Notes: a model not told the origin generated them from the sequence alone. Shown: positions 1 to 10,101, counted from the stretch's first letter. The stretch is DNA of 64,000 nucleotides from JBCCDY01 sp039030555 (GCA_039030555.1 JBCCDY010000004.1:124001-188000), one strand, 5' to 3'. Translations and numbers: made by a program.

Positions 1-691
1 TCTCTTCAGTAGGATTACTTAAAAAACCGACTTCTACTAAAACGCTAGGCATAGCTGTTTTGTAAAGAACAATAAAACCCGCTTGTTTTACTCCCCTGCT
101 TCTTCTCCCAACCCTCTTTTCAAATTGCTGTTCAATTTTGCTGGCCAAATTAAGACTGTTGTCAAGGTGTGCGCTTTGAAATAGGGAAAATAAGATGTGT
201 GATTCAGGAGAGTTGGGATCAAAACCTTCATAACGCTCCTCATAATCTTCTTCTAGTAAAATGGACGAATTTTCTCTTTTAGCTACTTGTAAATTACTTT
301 CCGACTTATGAACACCCATTACCCAGCTTTCAGTGCCTTTAACTTTAGAATTAGATATCCAATTGCAATGGATTGATATAAAAAGATCGGCACCGTTCTT
401 GTTTGCTATTCTCGCACGATTGTCCAACTCGACAAAATTATCGTCTTTTCGAGTATAAATGACCTCTACATCCGGTAAGTATTCTTTAATTATTTCCCCC
501 AGCTCGAGTGCTATATCCAGTGCAACATCCTTCTCGCGGGAAATTTCACCATGCGTACCAGGATCTTTCCCCCCATGCCCTGCATCGATTACGACTCGTT
601 TTAGCCCGTATTCTTTAGTGTCTAGTGGCGTGAGTGAAGCTAATAATATAACTAACGTGGATAGGATTAGAGAAATAAGTTTTCTAACCAT
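1..691 (-). CDS. N-acetylmuramoyl-L-alanine amidase (Amidase_3), 3' end outside window
   Basis: Reading the minus strand from ATG at 691 gives a hydrophobic N-terminal signal segment (MVRKLISLILSTLVILLAS) followed by KRVVIDAGHGGKDPG, the zinc-binding start of the Amidase_3 fold, then the second His in the stretch DLFISIHCNW, and near the window edge the conserved active-site Glu in VLVEVGFLSNPTEE. These enzymes cut the bond between N-acetylmuramic acid and L-alanine in peptidoglycan, in the periplasm, for daughter-cell separation or wall turnover. About 230 residues are visible; the C-terminus lies beyond base 1. The gene is divergent from lptD with about 73 bases between them. The plus-strand reading through this gene is a shadow. 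Confidence 0.9.
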   Translation of the reverse strand, partial: MVRKLISLILSTLVILLASLTPLDTKEYGLKRVVIDAGHGGKDPGTHGEISREKDVALDIALELGEIIKEYLPDVEVIYTRKDDNFVELDNRARIANKNGADLFISIHCNWISNSKVKGTESWVMGVHKSESNLQVAKRENSSILLEEDYEERYEGFDPNSPESHILFSLFQSAHLDNSLNLASKIEQQFEKRVGRRSRGVKQAGFIVLYKTAMPSVLVEVGFLSNPTEE

Positions 692-764
692 TGTTCGTTT
701 GTTAATTTTAGTTCGTCTAATTTTATGCAAAAATCGGAATTTTTCAGAAAAAGAACAAAAATCA

Positions 765-3476
765 GTGTTTAAATTACTGATAGTCAATTTTTTATATTTA
801 CTATCCATTACAAGTGTTTTCGCTCAAGGTTCAATTCCCGAAGATCTCTCAAAGTCCTTGCCGGATTCAGTGAAACAAGAAGCTCTAAATGCAACACAAG
901 CCATACTGGATACTACTGATGTACAGGCTCTTATCGATACAACTAATACAGAGCCTGTAAATGAAGCCTTAGACTCAATAGCTGAGCCTCCGGCCCAACA
1001 AGGTGATATTAGTACAACCATTCAATATTCAGCCAGAGACTCTATAAAAACCGAGATAGGTACTCAACAAGTGTTTCTTTACGGTGATGCTCAAATTGAA
1101 TATGGAGATATCCGTTTGGAAGCGGATCAAATTGAAATCAATTATCGTACAAACACTTTAAAAGCAACCTATTCAGTAGACTCAACAGGTAAAAAGAGGG
1201 GGGTTCCTGTTTTTTCTGATGGCCCTGAAACATACGAAACCAATAAAATCGAATATAATTTCAAAACTAGAAAAGCATACATTACAGGTATCGTCACACA
1301 ACAAGGTGAAGCTTTTATGACGGGTGATACGGTTAAAAAGAATCAGGACGATGAGCTTTTTATCAAAACTGCGCGCTATACAACTTGTAATTTGGCTGAT
1401 CCACACTTCCACATACAATCTAATAAACTAAAGGTAATCCCGGGAAACAAATTAGTTTCCGGACCATTCAATCTTCATTTTAATAAGATCCCAACTATTT
1501 TAGGGTTCCCGTTTGGAATGTTTCCTTCCCCCAAAAAAAAGACGTCGGGAGTAATTTTTCCTTCATATGGTGAACAAAGGACGAGGGGTTTTTTCCTTCA
1601 GGATTTCGGATATTATTTCGCTGTTAATGATTATGTAAATCTTCGATTGACGGGAGAAGTCTTTACCAAAGGGGGCTGGGGTTTCACTGCAAACTCCAAC
1701 TATGTGAAACGTTATGCATATAATGGCAATGTAAATTTTCGTTATAGCTCCTTTCGTTCCGGAAACGAGGAAGACTCCCTTGCAACCAGAACTTTTTGGG
1801 TAAGTTGGAGTCATACACCACAAAGTCGGGGAAATAGTCGATTCTCCGCTAGTGTCAATGGTGGTTCTACACAGTTTAACTCACTAAATTTATTGAATGA
1901 CGTTCAGCAGCAGGTGAATTCTAATTTCACTTCTAATGTGTCCTATTCAGTAAACTTCCCAGGTACCCCGTTTAATCTTTCTACAAGTTTAAGACATAAT
2001 CAGAACTTGGTGACTGAGGAAGTAGATTTAACGCTTCCCGATCTCAGTTTGAATATGAACAGGATATTTCCGTTCAAACCAAAATCAGGCTCAGGAAACA
2101 AATGGTGGCAAAAAATAGGTGTTAACTACAATCTGAATCTCAGTAACAGAATTAGCAACCGCATTGGTGCCGATAGTATTGCCCCATTCAATTTTGACAA
2201 TTTACCTGATCTGCTTGATCAAGCGAGTAATGGTATTAGGCATACTACTCAGGCCTCTACTTCAATTAAGTTACTGAAGAATTTTACAGTCACCCCAAAT
2301 TTTTCTTATACGGAAACCTGGTATCTCGAGCGGTTGAACAGAACTCTTAATAACGAGGGAGAGATAGAAGTGGACACTCTAGATCGGTTTTCGAGATTTG
2401 GGACTTGGACCACCGGTGCTGCTCTGACTACACAAATTTATGGAACCGCTTATTTCAAAAGCGGCCCTATCAGCGCAATCAGACATGTGATGACACCTTC
2501 AATAAGTTATTCCTATCGGCCTGATTTTTCTGACCCACGTTTCGATTTTTTCCAGGAGTTTCAAATTGAGGAAGGTCAGGATCCTCAACGTTTTTCCAGA
2601 TATTCGCCTGGTAATCAATTTATATTTGGAGGACCATCTTCAGGTGAAAGTCAAACGATCAACTTCAACCTTCAAAATAACATCGAAGCCAAAATCAGAA
2701 AAAAAACAGATTCCACAGATGTTGAAGAAAAGATAAAAATCTTCGATAACCTTTCCATAGGTACGGGTTATAACTTCGTCGCGGATTCATTCAATTTAGG
2801 TAATATTAACATCGGGGCGAGGACTACCCTATTTAAAAATGCTTTGAACATAAGCGTCAACTCCACCATTGACCCTTACATCTATCTGTTGGATTCCGTA
2901 TTTATAGACGAGAATGGCACAAGACAGGTAGATCAGCAACGCGTAAGTGAATTTGCATGGAATAATGGAAGAGGTTTAGGTCAGTTTACGAGCGTTCGAG
3001 TTACATTAGGATTAAATCTTCAGGGTAAGTCTTCCGGAGGTGCCGATGCCAGGAGTAACGATGAGATCAGAAATGGTTTGAATGAAAACCAGCAGAGAGA
3101 ATTCGACTACGTTTTAGCTAACCCTAACGACTATGTTGATTTCAACGTTCCCTGGACTTTTAGAGCTAACTACTCAGTAAACCGATCACAAATAGGCTTT
3201 CAAGACCCTACCATAAGCCAGTCACTAACCTTTTCAGGAGATGTAAGTCTAACCGAAAAACTTAAAATAGGTATTCAGTCTGGTTTTGATATTGAAAACG
3301 GAGAATTCACGCAGACTTCCATAAACGTTTCCAGAAACCTACACTGCTGGGAGATGAATTTGCAATGGGTGCCTTTTGGTGCCCTGGAATCTTATAGCTT
3401 CAGCATCTTTGTAAAATCATCCGTACTTCAGGATTTGCGATTTAACAGAAGAAGGGCTTTCGCCGACTTCAGATAA
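765..3476 (+). CDS. lptD: LPS-assembly outer membrane protein LptD-like
   Basis: A 903-residue protein if translation begins at the GTG at 765, which opens a clear signal peptide (FKLLIVNFLYLLSITSVFAQ). The open frame extends back to 459, but that part is antisense to the amidase gene, so the long start is rejected. After a low-complexity linker comes an OstA/LptA-like beta-taco segment (about residues 85-190, FLYGDAQIEYGDIRLEADQ) and then a long beta-barrel region rich in alternating aromatic and polar residues ending in a barrel-like C-terminus. Two Cys are visible (TTCNLADP and the C-terminal NLHCWEMNLQW). In Gram-negatives LptD inserts lipopolysaccharide into the outer leaflet; Bacteroidota homologues of this size are annotated the same way. 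Convergent with lysS, 24 bases apart. Confidence 0.85.
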   Translation: MFKLLIVNFLYLLSITSVFAQGSIPEDLSKSLPDSVKQEALNATQAILDTTDVQALIDTTNTEPVNEALDSIAEPPAQQGDISTTIQYSARDSIKTEIGTQQVFLYGDAQIEYGDIRLEADQIEINYRTNTLKATYSVDSTGKKRGVPVFSDGPETYETNKIEYNFKTRKAYITGIVTQQGEAFMTGDTVKKNQDDELFIKTARYTTCNLADPHFHIQSNKLKVIPGNKLVSGPFNLHFNKIPTILGFPFGMFPSPKKKTSGVIFPSYGEQRTRGFFLQDFGYYFAVNDYVNLRLTGEVFTKGGWGFTANSNYVKRYAYNGNVNFRYSSFRSGNEEDSLATRTFWVSWSHTPQSRGNSRFSASVNGGSTQFNSLNLLNDVQQQVNSNFTSNVSYSVNFPGTPFNLSTSLRHNQNLVTEEVDLTLPDLSLNMNRIFPFKPKSGSGNKWWQKIGVNYNLNLSNRISNRIGADSIAPFNFDNLPDLLDQASNGIRHTTQASTSIKLLKNFTVTPNFSYTETWYLERLNRTLNNEGEIEVDTLDRFSRFGTWTTGAALTTQIYGTAYFKSGPISAIRHVMTPSISYSYRPDFSDPRFDFFQEFQIEEGQDPQRFSRYSPGNQFIFGGPSSGESQTINFNLQNNIEAKIRKKTDSTDVEEKIKIFDNLSIGTGYNFVADSFNLGNINIGARTTLFKNALNISVNSTIDPYIYLLDSVFIDENGTRQVDQQRVSEFAWNNGRGLGQFTSVRVTLGLNLQGKSSGGADARSNDEIRNGLNENQQREFDYVLANPNDYVDFNVPWTFRANYSVNRSQIGFQDPTISQSLTFSGDVSLTEKLKIGIQSGFDIENGEFTQTSINVSRNLHCWEMNLQWVPFGALESYSFSIFVKSSVLQDLRFNRRRAFADFR

Positions 3477-3500
3477 TCTCATTAATTAGAAAACTCAAGC

Positions 3501-5234
3501 CTAGTTGAGCCAAACCTCCACTTCTTCTTTCGTAGGATTTTTAACATCGTTCAACTTCATTTTCTTTCTCATTCCGCAAACATCGTTATGAAGCTTGTTA
3601 AGATTAGACTCTTTGAGTTGATCAATAGTCTGAATATTCAGCTTTTGTAAAATTGGAACTAACTCCTCTCTGACTCCCTCTTTGATAAAGTCTTCAGCAG
3701 AAGCAAACTGCACTTTTTTCTCAGGCTTCATTTGAGGAAAGAAAATAACGTCCTGAATAGAATTTGAATTGGTCATAATCATCGATAATCGATCTATGCC
3801 AATACCTAAACCAGCCGTGGGTGGCATTCCATACTCCAAAGATCTCAAATAATCCTCATCCAGAACCATAGCTTCATCATCACCCCGTTTTCCAAGTTCT
3901 AATTGTTCTTCAAACCTTTGCCTTTGATCGATTGGATCGTTCAATTCGCTGAAGGCATTGCAGATCTCTTTTCCATTTGCAATTGCCTCAAAACGTTCAA
4001 CCAAACCTTCTTTGGAACGATGTTTTTTTGCGAGCGGAGACATTTCTACCGGATAGTCTGTTATGAAAGTTGGTTGAATCAATAGTGGCTCGCACTTTTC
4101 ACCAAAGATCTCATCAATCAATTTTCCTTTGCCCATGGTATCGTCTACAGGAACATTCAACTCCTTTGCCGTAGATTTCAACTCTACTTCACTCATTTCA
4201 GAGATATCGATTTTAGTGAAGTGTTCAATAGCTTCATACATCGTAAATCTCTTCCATGGTCTTTTAAAGTTGATCATCCGGTCTCCAACCGGAATTTCAG
4301 TAGTACCGTGGAGATCCAGAGCGATTTTTTCAACCATTTCCTCTACTAGGTTCATCATCCACTCATAATCTTTATAAGCTACATATAGCTCAATTTGAGT
4401 GAATTCCGGATTATGAAATCTGGACATACCTTCATTTCTAAAATCTTTAGAAAACTCATATACGCCATCAAATCCTCCAACAATCAGTCTCTTCAAATAG
4501 AGTTCATTGGCTATCCTTAGATACAAAGTCGTATCCAATGTGTTATGATATGTTTTGAAAGGCCTTGCCGCCGCACCGCCGTAAATAGGCTGAAGAATTG
4601 GAGTTTCTACCTCTAAATAACCTTCTCCGTTCAAGTACTCACGTATAGAGTTGACCAGTTTTGTTCGCTTTACGAAGGTGTCTTTCACTTCAGGATTAAC
4701 GATCAGGTCAACATATCGCTGGCGATATCTTTGTTCCGGATCGCTAAAAGCATCATAAACCTTTTTTTCGCCACTTTCATCAACTACTTCTTTGACTACC
4801 GGAAGAGGCTTCAATGATTTAGAAAGGATTTTGAACTCTGTGACATGCACCGAAATCTCGCCGACCTGAGTTTTGAATACAAATCCTTTTATCCCAATAA
4901 TGTCACCAATACCCAGCTTCTTTTTGAAAATATCATTGTATAATGATTTGTCTTCTTCGGGGCAAAGGTCATCCCTTCTAAAGTAGACCTGAATCCGACC
5001 TTGGCCATCCTGAATTTCAGCAAAAGAAGCTGAACCCATTATTCTACGGCTCATTATTCTACCTGCTAATTCAACTTCCTTGAATTTTTCAGGGTCTTCA
5101 TCAAATAGAGATTTGATCTCTGCAGAATAGGTTGATACTTTAAATAAATCGGCAGGATAAGGATTTATACCTGCATCCCGAATAGCCTGTAAATCTTTCC
5201 TTCTTTCTATTTCTTGCTCGCTAAGTTGATTCAT
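3501..5234 (-). CDS. lysS: Lysyl-tRNA synthetase, class II
   Basis: 577 residues. It charges tRNA-Lys with lysine in the cytoplasm. The N-terminal OB-fold anticodon-binding domain covers about residues 55-165 (VELAGRIMSRRIMGSASFAEI). The catalytic class II core carries motif 2 (FRNEGMSRFHNPEFTQIE) and motif 3 (GLGIGIDRLSMIMTNS). A C-terminal extension of roughly 70 residues follows motif 3 (FIKEGVREELVPILQKLNI onward), longer than the E. coli enzyme but seen in Bacteroidota LysS. The start ATG at 5234 gives the usual N-terminus beginning with an acidic helix. No hairpin terminator is visible in the 24 bases separating it from lptD. Confidence 0.97.
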   Translation of the reverse strand: MNQLSEQEIERRKDLQAIRDAGINPYPADLFKVSTYSAEIKSLFDEDPEKFKEVELAGRIMSRRIMGSASFAEIQDGQGRIQVYFRRDDLCPEEDKSLYNDIFKKKLGIGDIIGIKGFVFKTQVGEISVHVTEFKILSKSLKPLPVVKEVVDESGEKKVYDAFSDPEQRYRQRYVDLIVNPEVKDTFVKRTKLVNSIREYLNGEGYLEVETPILQPIYGGAAARPFKTYHNTLDTTLYLRIANELYLKRLIVGGFDGVYEFSKDFRNEGMSRFHNPEFTQIELYVAYKDYEWMMNLVEEMVEKIALDLHGTTEIPVGDRMINFKRPWKRFTMYEAIEHFTKIDISEMSEVELKSTAKELNVPVDDTMGKGKLIDEIFGEKCEPLLIQPTFITDYPVEMSPLAKKHRSKEGLVERFEAIANGKEICNAFSELNDPIDQRQRFEEQLELGKRGDDEAMVLDEDYLRSLEYGMPPTAGLGIGIDRLSMIMTNSNSIQDVIFFPQMKPEKKVQFASAEDFIKEGVREELVPILQKLNIQTIDQLKESNLNKLHNDVCGMRKKMKLNDVKNPTKEEVEVWLN

Positions 5235-5285
5235 TTGTTTTGAATGGGCGTATGTAATAATTGTTTATGGTAGTAAGGCTCGTAA

Positions 5286-6482
5286 TTAACAACCAAACCG
5301 TCTTGTCATCTCTTTTTTAAGCAAAGTAAGCTCTCTGCTGGTTTGTCCACTAATGGATGTATTTTCTTCGGCTCTTCTGGTAAGATAAGGCATAACTTTT
5401 TTGATTGGCCCATAGGGCACATACTTGGCAACATTATAGCCTTGGTGTGCCAAATTGAAAGATATATTATCACTCATACCATAAAGCTGAGCAAAGAAAA
5501 AACGTTCATCCCCTTTGTCGAGCTTATTTTCATCCATTAATACCGATAAGTAATAGTTGCTATATTCATTATGGGTTCCGGAAACCAAATAAATCCGATC
5601 TCCATGTTCCACACAAAACTTTAAAGCAGTGTTAAAATCTGAATCGGTAGATTCTTTACTGGGCTGGATAGGATCTTTGTAACTCATTTCTTCAGCCCTT
5701 TCCCTTTCTTTTTCCATATAAGCCCCTCTTACCAATTTAACCCCTAAGAAATGGTTATTATCTACAGCTATTTGGTGATGCACATTAAGATTTTCGAGCA
5801 TATCCGCCCTATACATTTGGTATGTATTGTAAACGATTCCTTTCTCCCTATTAAATCGACGCATCATATCTAAAGCAAGTTCATCTACAGGGTTCTGTAT
5901 CCATGATTCCTCTGCGTCAATAAGTATTCTAACATTATTTTTATATGCCGTCTCACAAATCTCCAGAACCCTTACTTTGAGCTCTTGATAGTTGATTTCT
6001 TCCTCTTTAGTGAGATTTAATCCCGATTGAACCTTTACCAGTATTTCGGAAGATCCTAAACCGGTTACTTTGAATACACAGAATGGTATTTTTTCCTCTC
6101 CGGCTGAGTTTTCAATCGTTTTTATAATCTCCTCTTTCGTTCTCTCAAAACCTGTTTTTGTTCTTTCTCCTTCCACAGAATAGTCTAAAATTGTCCCTAT
6201 CCTATATTCCCACAATTGCTCAACTGTTTTGAAACATTCACCGATCGTTTCACCTCCACAAAATTGATCGAAAGTGGTAGCTTTAACTATACCTGTTACC
6301 GGAAGGCCTGCCTTTATGGATGCATTCATAATCCATGCCCCAAAATCAGAAAGTGTTTTATTACTCAAGAGCTGAAAAAGCCTGTAAGACTTTCTTAACT
6401 CATTATCAGATTTGTAAGAAAAGGCGATGGAAGTATCCTCAAAAGAAAAAGGAACGCTTAGCGAAAGATCGGGATTCTTCAT
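5286..6482 (-). CDS. Proline dehydrogenase (FAD-dependent)
   Basis: About 398 residues from the ATG at 6482. An upstream in-frame ATG at 6578 adds 32 residues that do not look like the family N-terminus, so I prefer the internal start (MKNPDLSLSVPFSFEDT). The enzyme oxidises proline to pyrroline-5-carboxylate, feeding electrons to quinone, in a (beta/alpha)8 barrel. Family marks include VKLVRGAYMEKERERA, the Asp in LIDAEESWIQNPVDEL, and the C-terminal YVPYGPIKKVMPYLTRRAEEN, whose Arg-Arg pair binds the proline carboxylate. It is a stand-alone monofunctional enzyme; no P5C dehydrogenase lies beside it. Divergent from aroB. Confidence 0.93.
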   Translation of the reverse strand: MKNPDLSLSVPFSFEDTSIAFSYKSDNELRKSYRLFQLLSNKTLSDFGAWIMNASIKAGLPVTGIVKATTFDQFCGGETIGECFKTVEQLWEYRIGTILDYSVEGERTKTGFERTKEEIIKTIENSAGEEKIPFCVFKVTGLGSSEILVKVQSGLNLTKEEEINYQELKVRVLEICETAYKNNVRILIDAEESWIQNPVDELALDMMRRFNREKGIVYNTYQMYRADMLENLNVHHQIAVDNNHFLGVKLVRGAYMEKERERAEEMSYKDPIQPSKESTDSDFNTALKFCVEHGDRIYLVSGTHNEYSNYYLSVLMDENKLDKGDERFFFAQLYGMSDNISFNLAHQGYNVAKYVPYGPIKKVMPYLTRRAEENTSISGQTSRELTLLKKEMTRRFGC

Positions 6483-6650
6483 TTGCCGCGAATTTAAAAA
6501 AATGAATTTTAATATTAGAGATTTAAGTACTTTCAAATAGTACTCAATCAGAACCTTTGTAGTTATTGAATGTTCCAATCGCTTCCTTAATTGTTATCAT
6601 TTTCTGTCTCTTAACCTCAAACTGATTAGTTTTGAAAGAAGAAGTTAATT

Positions 6651-7685
6651 ATGGAGCCAATAATATTTTCAATACGGATCAGCGATGATCTCTATCATGT
6701 TTTAGAGCATTCGGACTTTAGTAAATGTGCTATTATCGTAGATGAACATACAAAACAGCATTGTTATCCGATAGTTGAAAAAGTGCTGCCTGAAAATCAC
6801 AAGGTTATCCAGATAAAAAGTGGTGAAGAGTTCAAAACTCTTGACTCCTGCGAACATATCTGGAATGAGTTAACTGAATCCGAATTTGATAGAAACGGAT
6901 TGGTAATTAATCTTGGTGGTGGTGTCATTACTGACATGGGTGGATTCTGTGCTGCTACTTTTAAAAGAGGCATTAGTTTTATTAATATTCCAACAACTCT
7001 TTTAGCACAAGTCGACGCAAGTGTTGGCGGTAAGCTTGGTATCGATTTCAAAGGATTTAAAAACCATATCGGACTGTTCAAAAGCCCTAAAACAACAATC
7101 ATATCTACTGAATTTCTTCAAACACTATCTGCCGAAGAAGTCTTATCAGGAAAAGCCGAAATGCTAAAGCACGGTTTAATTAAAAATTCTGAGCATTGGG
7201 CAAAAATCAGATCTTTAAATCATGATATTCCGGATCTAAGTGATGTAGAAGAGTCCGTACAAATTAAAAAAGAGGTTGTTTTAGAAGATCCTGAGGAGAA
7301 AGGTTTGAGAAAGATCTTGAATTTCGGACATACAGTAGGTCATGCTATTGAAACATTCAGAATAGATCGTGGAGAAAAATTATATCATGGCTATTGTGTT
7401 GCTATTGGGATGATCTGTGAATCTTACATTTCTTATAAAGCCAATGATCTTCAAGAGCAGGAATTGAATGAAATAGTTTTGGGAATTACCAGTTTATATG
7501 AGTTACCTAAGGTCGATACAAATAGCTTAGGGAACTTGATTCAACTTATGAAACAGGATAAAAAGAATACAGATGGTCAAATCAGCTTTGTGCTCTTATC
7601 AGAAAAAGGAAAAAGCATATATAACCAGAAAGTAAGTAATGATTTAATCCACAAGAGTATTGAATACTATAACTCTGTGGTTTAG
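6651..7685 (+). CDS. aroB: 3-dehydroquinate synthase
   Basis: 344 residues. Converts DAHP to 3-dehydroquinate, step two of the shikimate pathway, using NAD+ and a divalent metal. Seen: NAD-binding loop LGGGVITDMGGFCAATFKRG (about residues 86-105), the substrate/metal region AEMLKHGLIKN, and the metal-binding FGHTVGHAIETF. Length matches the family. The ATG at 6651 gives the expected short N-terminus before the Rossmann-like domain. aroA, for a later step of the same pathway, lies 395 bases downstream on the same strand, separated by an opposed ytxH-like gene. Confidence 0.96.
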   Translation: MEPIIFSIRISDDLYHVLEHSDFSKCAIIVDEHTKQHCYPIVEKVLPENHKVIQIKSGEEFKTLDSCEHIWNELTESEFDRNGLVINLGGGVITDMGGFCAATFKRGISFINIPTTLLAQVDASVGGKLGIDFKGFKNHIGLFKSPKTTIISTEFLQTLSAEEVLSGKAEMLKHGLIKNSEHWAKIRSLNHDIPDLSDVEESVQIKKEVVLEDPEEKGLRKILNFGHTVGHAIETFRIDRGEKLYHGYCVAIGMICESYISYKANDLQEQELNEIVLGITSLYELPKVDTNSLGNLIQLMKQDKKNTDGQISFVLLSEKGKSIYNQKVSNDLIHKSIEYYNSVV

Positions 7686-7692
7686 AAAATGA

Positions 7693-7950
7693 TTATGAGT
7701 GGTAAATAAAGTCTGATATACCTTCCTTACTCAGTTTAGAGTTAAAAAAAGAACTGGATGAAAGATCAACTATATTTTTATCAGTAGACTTCTCCTTAAC
7801 TCTAATATGATGATCAGGTTTCGACTTAGCTTTGAACGCTCTTCTTACCTGACTTCCTTTAACGGGAGCTAATAATAAACCGGCAATGGCACCAGCTGCA
7901 GCACCAACAGTGAAAGTTAAAACCGATTTTTTCATATTTCCCATAGCCAT
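7693..7950 (-). CDS. YtxH-domain small membrane protein
   Basis: 85 residues. After a short start comes one glycine/alanine-rich hydrophobic segment with the YtxH signature GAAAGAIAGLLLAPVKGSQVRR (first part TVGAAAGAIAGLLLAP), then a basic and serine-rich tail. YtxH-like proteins are small membrane-associated proteins, in Bacillus linked to general stress; biochemical role unknown. Either ATG at 7950 or the one at 7935 (MKKSVLTF) could be the start. It sits between aroB and aroA on the opposite strand, ending 7 bases from aroB's stop. Confidence 0.8.
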   Translation of the reverse strand: MAMGNMKKSVLTFTVGAAAGAIAGLLLAPVKGSQVRRAFKAKSKPDHHIRVKEKSTDKNIVDLSSSSFFNSKLSKEGISDFIYHS

Positions 7951-8079
7951 TCTTCTAATATTTAAATCTCTTCTTTATTTAATACTACTAAAGATAGTTC
8001 AAGGTTTCGTTTGGATATAAAAAATTATCATTAAAATTTTATAAACTTTGATAGTTCACCTTGACAATTACTTAATCTA

Positions 8080-9324
8080 TTGAAAAAGCTAAAAATCATA
8101 AGCAATGGTCTTGCCAAAAATGATCACCAGGTTTATTTACCTGCATCAAAAAGTGAAAGTAATCGACTGTTAATCCTGGAAGCGATTTCAAATAAAAAGA
8201 GTAGTATCCAAAACTTATCAACTGCCAGGGATACTCAAATCATGAAGCGTCTTTTAAGCTCCGAGAGCGACTTATACGATGTTAAAGATGCCGGAACGGT
8301 AATGCGATTCTTAACGGCATTCCTGGCTATAAATACCGAAAAAAGTGTAACCATAACCGGTACCGATAGAATGCAAAAACGTCCTATTGGAATTCTGGTT
8401 GATTCATTGAAAGCTCTTGGTGCCGATATTGAATATTTGAATGAGAGTGGATACCCCCCATTGAAAATAAACCCCTTTAAAAATCAGGAGAAATCTCAAA
8501 TAGAAATAAAAAGTGATGTGAGTAGTCAATACATCTCTGCATTGATGATGATCGCACCTCAACTGGAAAATGGTTTGGAAATTAAATTGATAGGGAAAAT
8601 TTCAAGCAAACCCTACATCTTAATGACTCGGAATCTGATGAAATTATTTGGAGTTAAGGCTGAATTCAAGCCAGAGATCAATCTAATTAAAATCGAATCT
8701 TCAAGCCTAAAAAGTTGTGAATATATCGTTGAGTCCGATTGGTCAGGTGCGAGTTATTGGTATGAGTTTTTAGCTATTTCAGAGTTGAATAATCTTTTCT
8801 TGAAAGGACTTCGAAAACATTCATTTCAGGGGGATTCCGCTCTGGTTGATATATATGCTCAGTTAGGAATTCGATCTGAGTTCAAGGCAGAAGGTGTTTT
8901 TCTTGTGAAAGATAGATCTCTTCTTCCGGAAACCTTAGATTATGATTTTAGCAATTGCCCCGACTTAGCGCAAGCGGTATGTATTAGCTGTGCAACTCTA
9001 GGTGTGAAGGTTAAATTCACAGGGCTTGAAAGCTTAAAAATAAAGGAAACTGATCGAATAAATGCGATTGATCAAGAGCTAAAAAAAATAGGCTCAGCAC
9101 TTTTGGAATCTGATTCTGTATGGGAAATAGTTGATAGAGTCGAGTTCAACCAACAGGAAGCGATAGAATTTCAAACCTATGAAGATCATAGAATGGCCAT
9201 GTGTCTTGCACCTTTAGCTTCCAAATTTGCGGTGATTATAGAAGAGCCTGAAGTAGTAAATAAATCATATCCTGAATACTGGGATGAACTGGAAAAGGCC
9301 GGGTTATCAATCGAGGAGGTCTAG
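8080..9324 (+). CDS. aroA: 3-phosphoshikimate 1-carboxyvinyltransferase (EPSP synthase)
   Basis: 414 residues from a TTG at 8080; an in-frame stop lies at 8062-8064 and no ATG precedes the conserved LPASKSESNRLLIL, so TTG is the likely start. It transfers enolpyruvyl from PEP to shikimate-3-phosphate. Seen: the substrate Lys-Ser-x-Ser-Asn-Arg motif near residues 23-29, DAGTVMRFLTAF (counterpart of the PEP-loop), SSQYISALMM, the IKETDRINA stretch and the C-terminal YEDHRMAMCLAP. The last 18 bases overlap the convergent gene at 9307-10101. Sequence is fairly divergent from the enterobacterial enzyme but every catalytic block is present. Confidence 0.94.
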   Translation: MKKLKIISNGLAKNDHQVYLPASKSESNRLLILEAISNKKSSIQNLSTARDTQIMKRLLSSESDLYDVKDAGTVMRFLTAFLAINTEKSVTITGTDRMQKRPIGILVDSLKALGADIEYLNESGYPPLKINPFKNQEKSQIEIKSDVSSQYISALMMIAPQLENGLEIKLIGKISSKPYILMTRNLMKLFGVKAEFKPEINLIKIESSSLKSCEYIVESDWSGASYWYEFLAISELNNLFLKGLRKHSFQGDSALVDIYAQLGIRSEFKAEGVFLVKDRSLLPETLDYDFSNCPDLAQAVCISCATLGVKVKFTGLESLKIKETDRINAIDQELKKIGSALLESDSVWEIVDRVEFNQQEAIEFQTYEDHRMAMCLAPLASKFAVIIEEPEVVNKSYPEYWDELEKAGLSIEEV

Positions 9325-10101
9325 TTCTTTTCTTAATTCCTTGAAATAACTGAATGCCTTAAGCATTCGGCTACCATACCAAGAAAACATTTCTCCATCT
9401 ACCAATACTACTTTTGTATGATCCAAATTCCTTTGAAACTCTTCAATGTGTTTGCTATTGAATGGAAACGGTTCAGAGCTTAAGAATAGGTAATCAGGTT
9501 GCTTTTCCTTGATCTCGTCCATGGAAATCTCAGGGTATCTTTTGAAAGACTTATATACGTTAGAGAATCCCGCTTTTCCTATCATATCACTAATAAAAGT
9601 ATCTCCACCTACGGTCATCATCGGCTTCTTCCAAATCAGATATACCGCAGTAGGTATTTCTTTAGAAGCTGGCATTTCAGCTATCTTCTTGATTTGAGTA
9701 ATCATATCCTCAGCCTTCCTCTCAGTATCAGTAATGTGACCCACCAAGTGAATCATCTTTAAAGCTGAGTTGAAATCAGAAATATCACTTACCCAAACCT
9801 TAAATTCGGTGCTAAGCTCGTCGATTTGATCTTTTTCATTCTCTTCTTTATTAACGATGATCAAGTCTGGTTTCAAGCTTCTGACTTCATCTATTCTTAC
9901 TTTTTTAGTCCCACCAATTGAAGGAATCTGTGTAACGCTATTGGAGGGGTGTATACAAAATTTAGTCCTTCCGATTAGTTGGTCAGCTAGGCCTAATTCA
10001 AAGAGAAGTTCAGTTTGAGATGGGACTAATGATATGATCCGTTTTGGGTAATCTTCTAATAAAACCTCCCTCCCTAATTGATCAATAGATCGTATAGACA
10101 T
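9307..10101 (-). CDS. Helical-backbone metal receptor (BtuF/FhuD-type binding protein)
   Basis: 264 residues of the periplasmic-binding-protein class III fold used for cobalamin or iron-siderophore capture: an N-terminal lobe starting RIISLVPSQTELLFELGLAD, the short motif SIGGTKKVRIDEVRSLKPDLI, then the long bridging helix and a second lobe (VGGDTFISDMIGKAGFSNVY). There is no signal peptide or lipobox, so either it is cytosolic or exported by another route; Bacteroidota carry many such leaderless homologues. No permease or ATPase gene is adjacent. Ligand not predictable from sequence. Overlaps aroA's 3' end by 18 bases, tail to tail. Confidence 0.8.
   Translation of the reverse strand: MSIRSIDQLGREVLLEDYPKRIISLVPSQTELLFELGLADQLIGRTKFCIHPSNSVTQIPSIGGTKKVRIDEVRSLKPDLIIVNKEENEKDQIDELSTEFKVWVSDISDFNSALKMIHLVGHITDTERKAEDMITQIKKIAEMPASKEIPTAVYLIWKKPMMTVGGDTFISDMIGKAGFSNVYKSFKRYPEISMDEIKEKQPDYLFLSSEPFPFNSKHIEEFQRNLDHTKVVLVDGEMFSWYGSRMLKAFSYFKELRKELDLLD

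Noticed and set aside
459..764. N-terminal extension of the lptD frame
   Set aside because: It is antisense to the amidase gene, whose zinc-site motifs are clear, and the signal peptide starts only at the GTG at 765.
6483..6578. Longer N-terminus for proline dehydrogenase
   Set aside because: The extra 32 residues are unlike the family and the ATG at 6482 gives a typical start.
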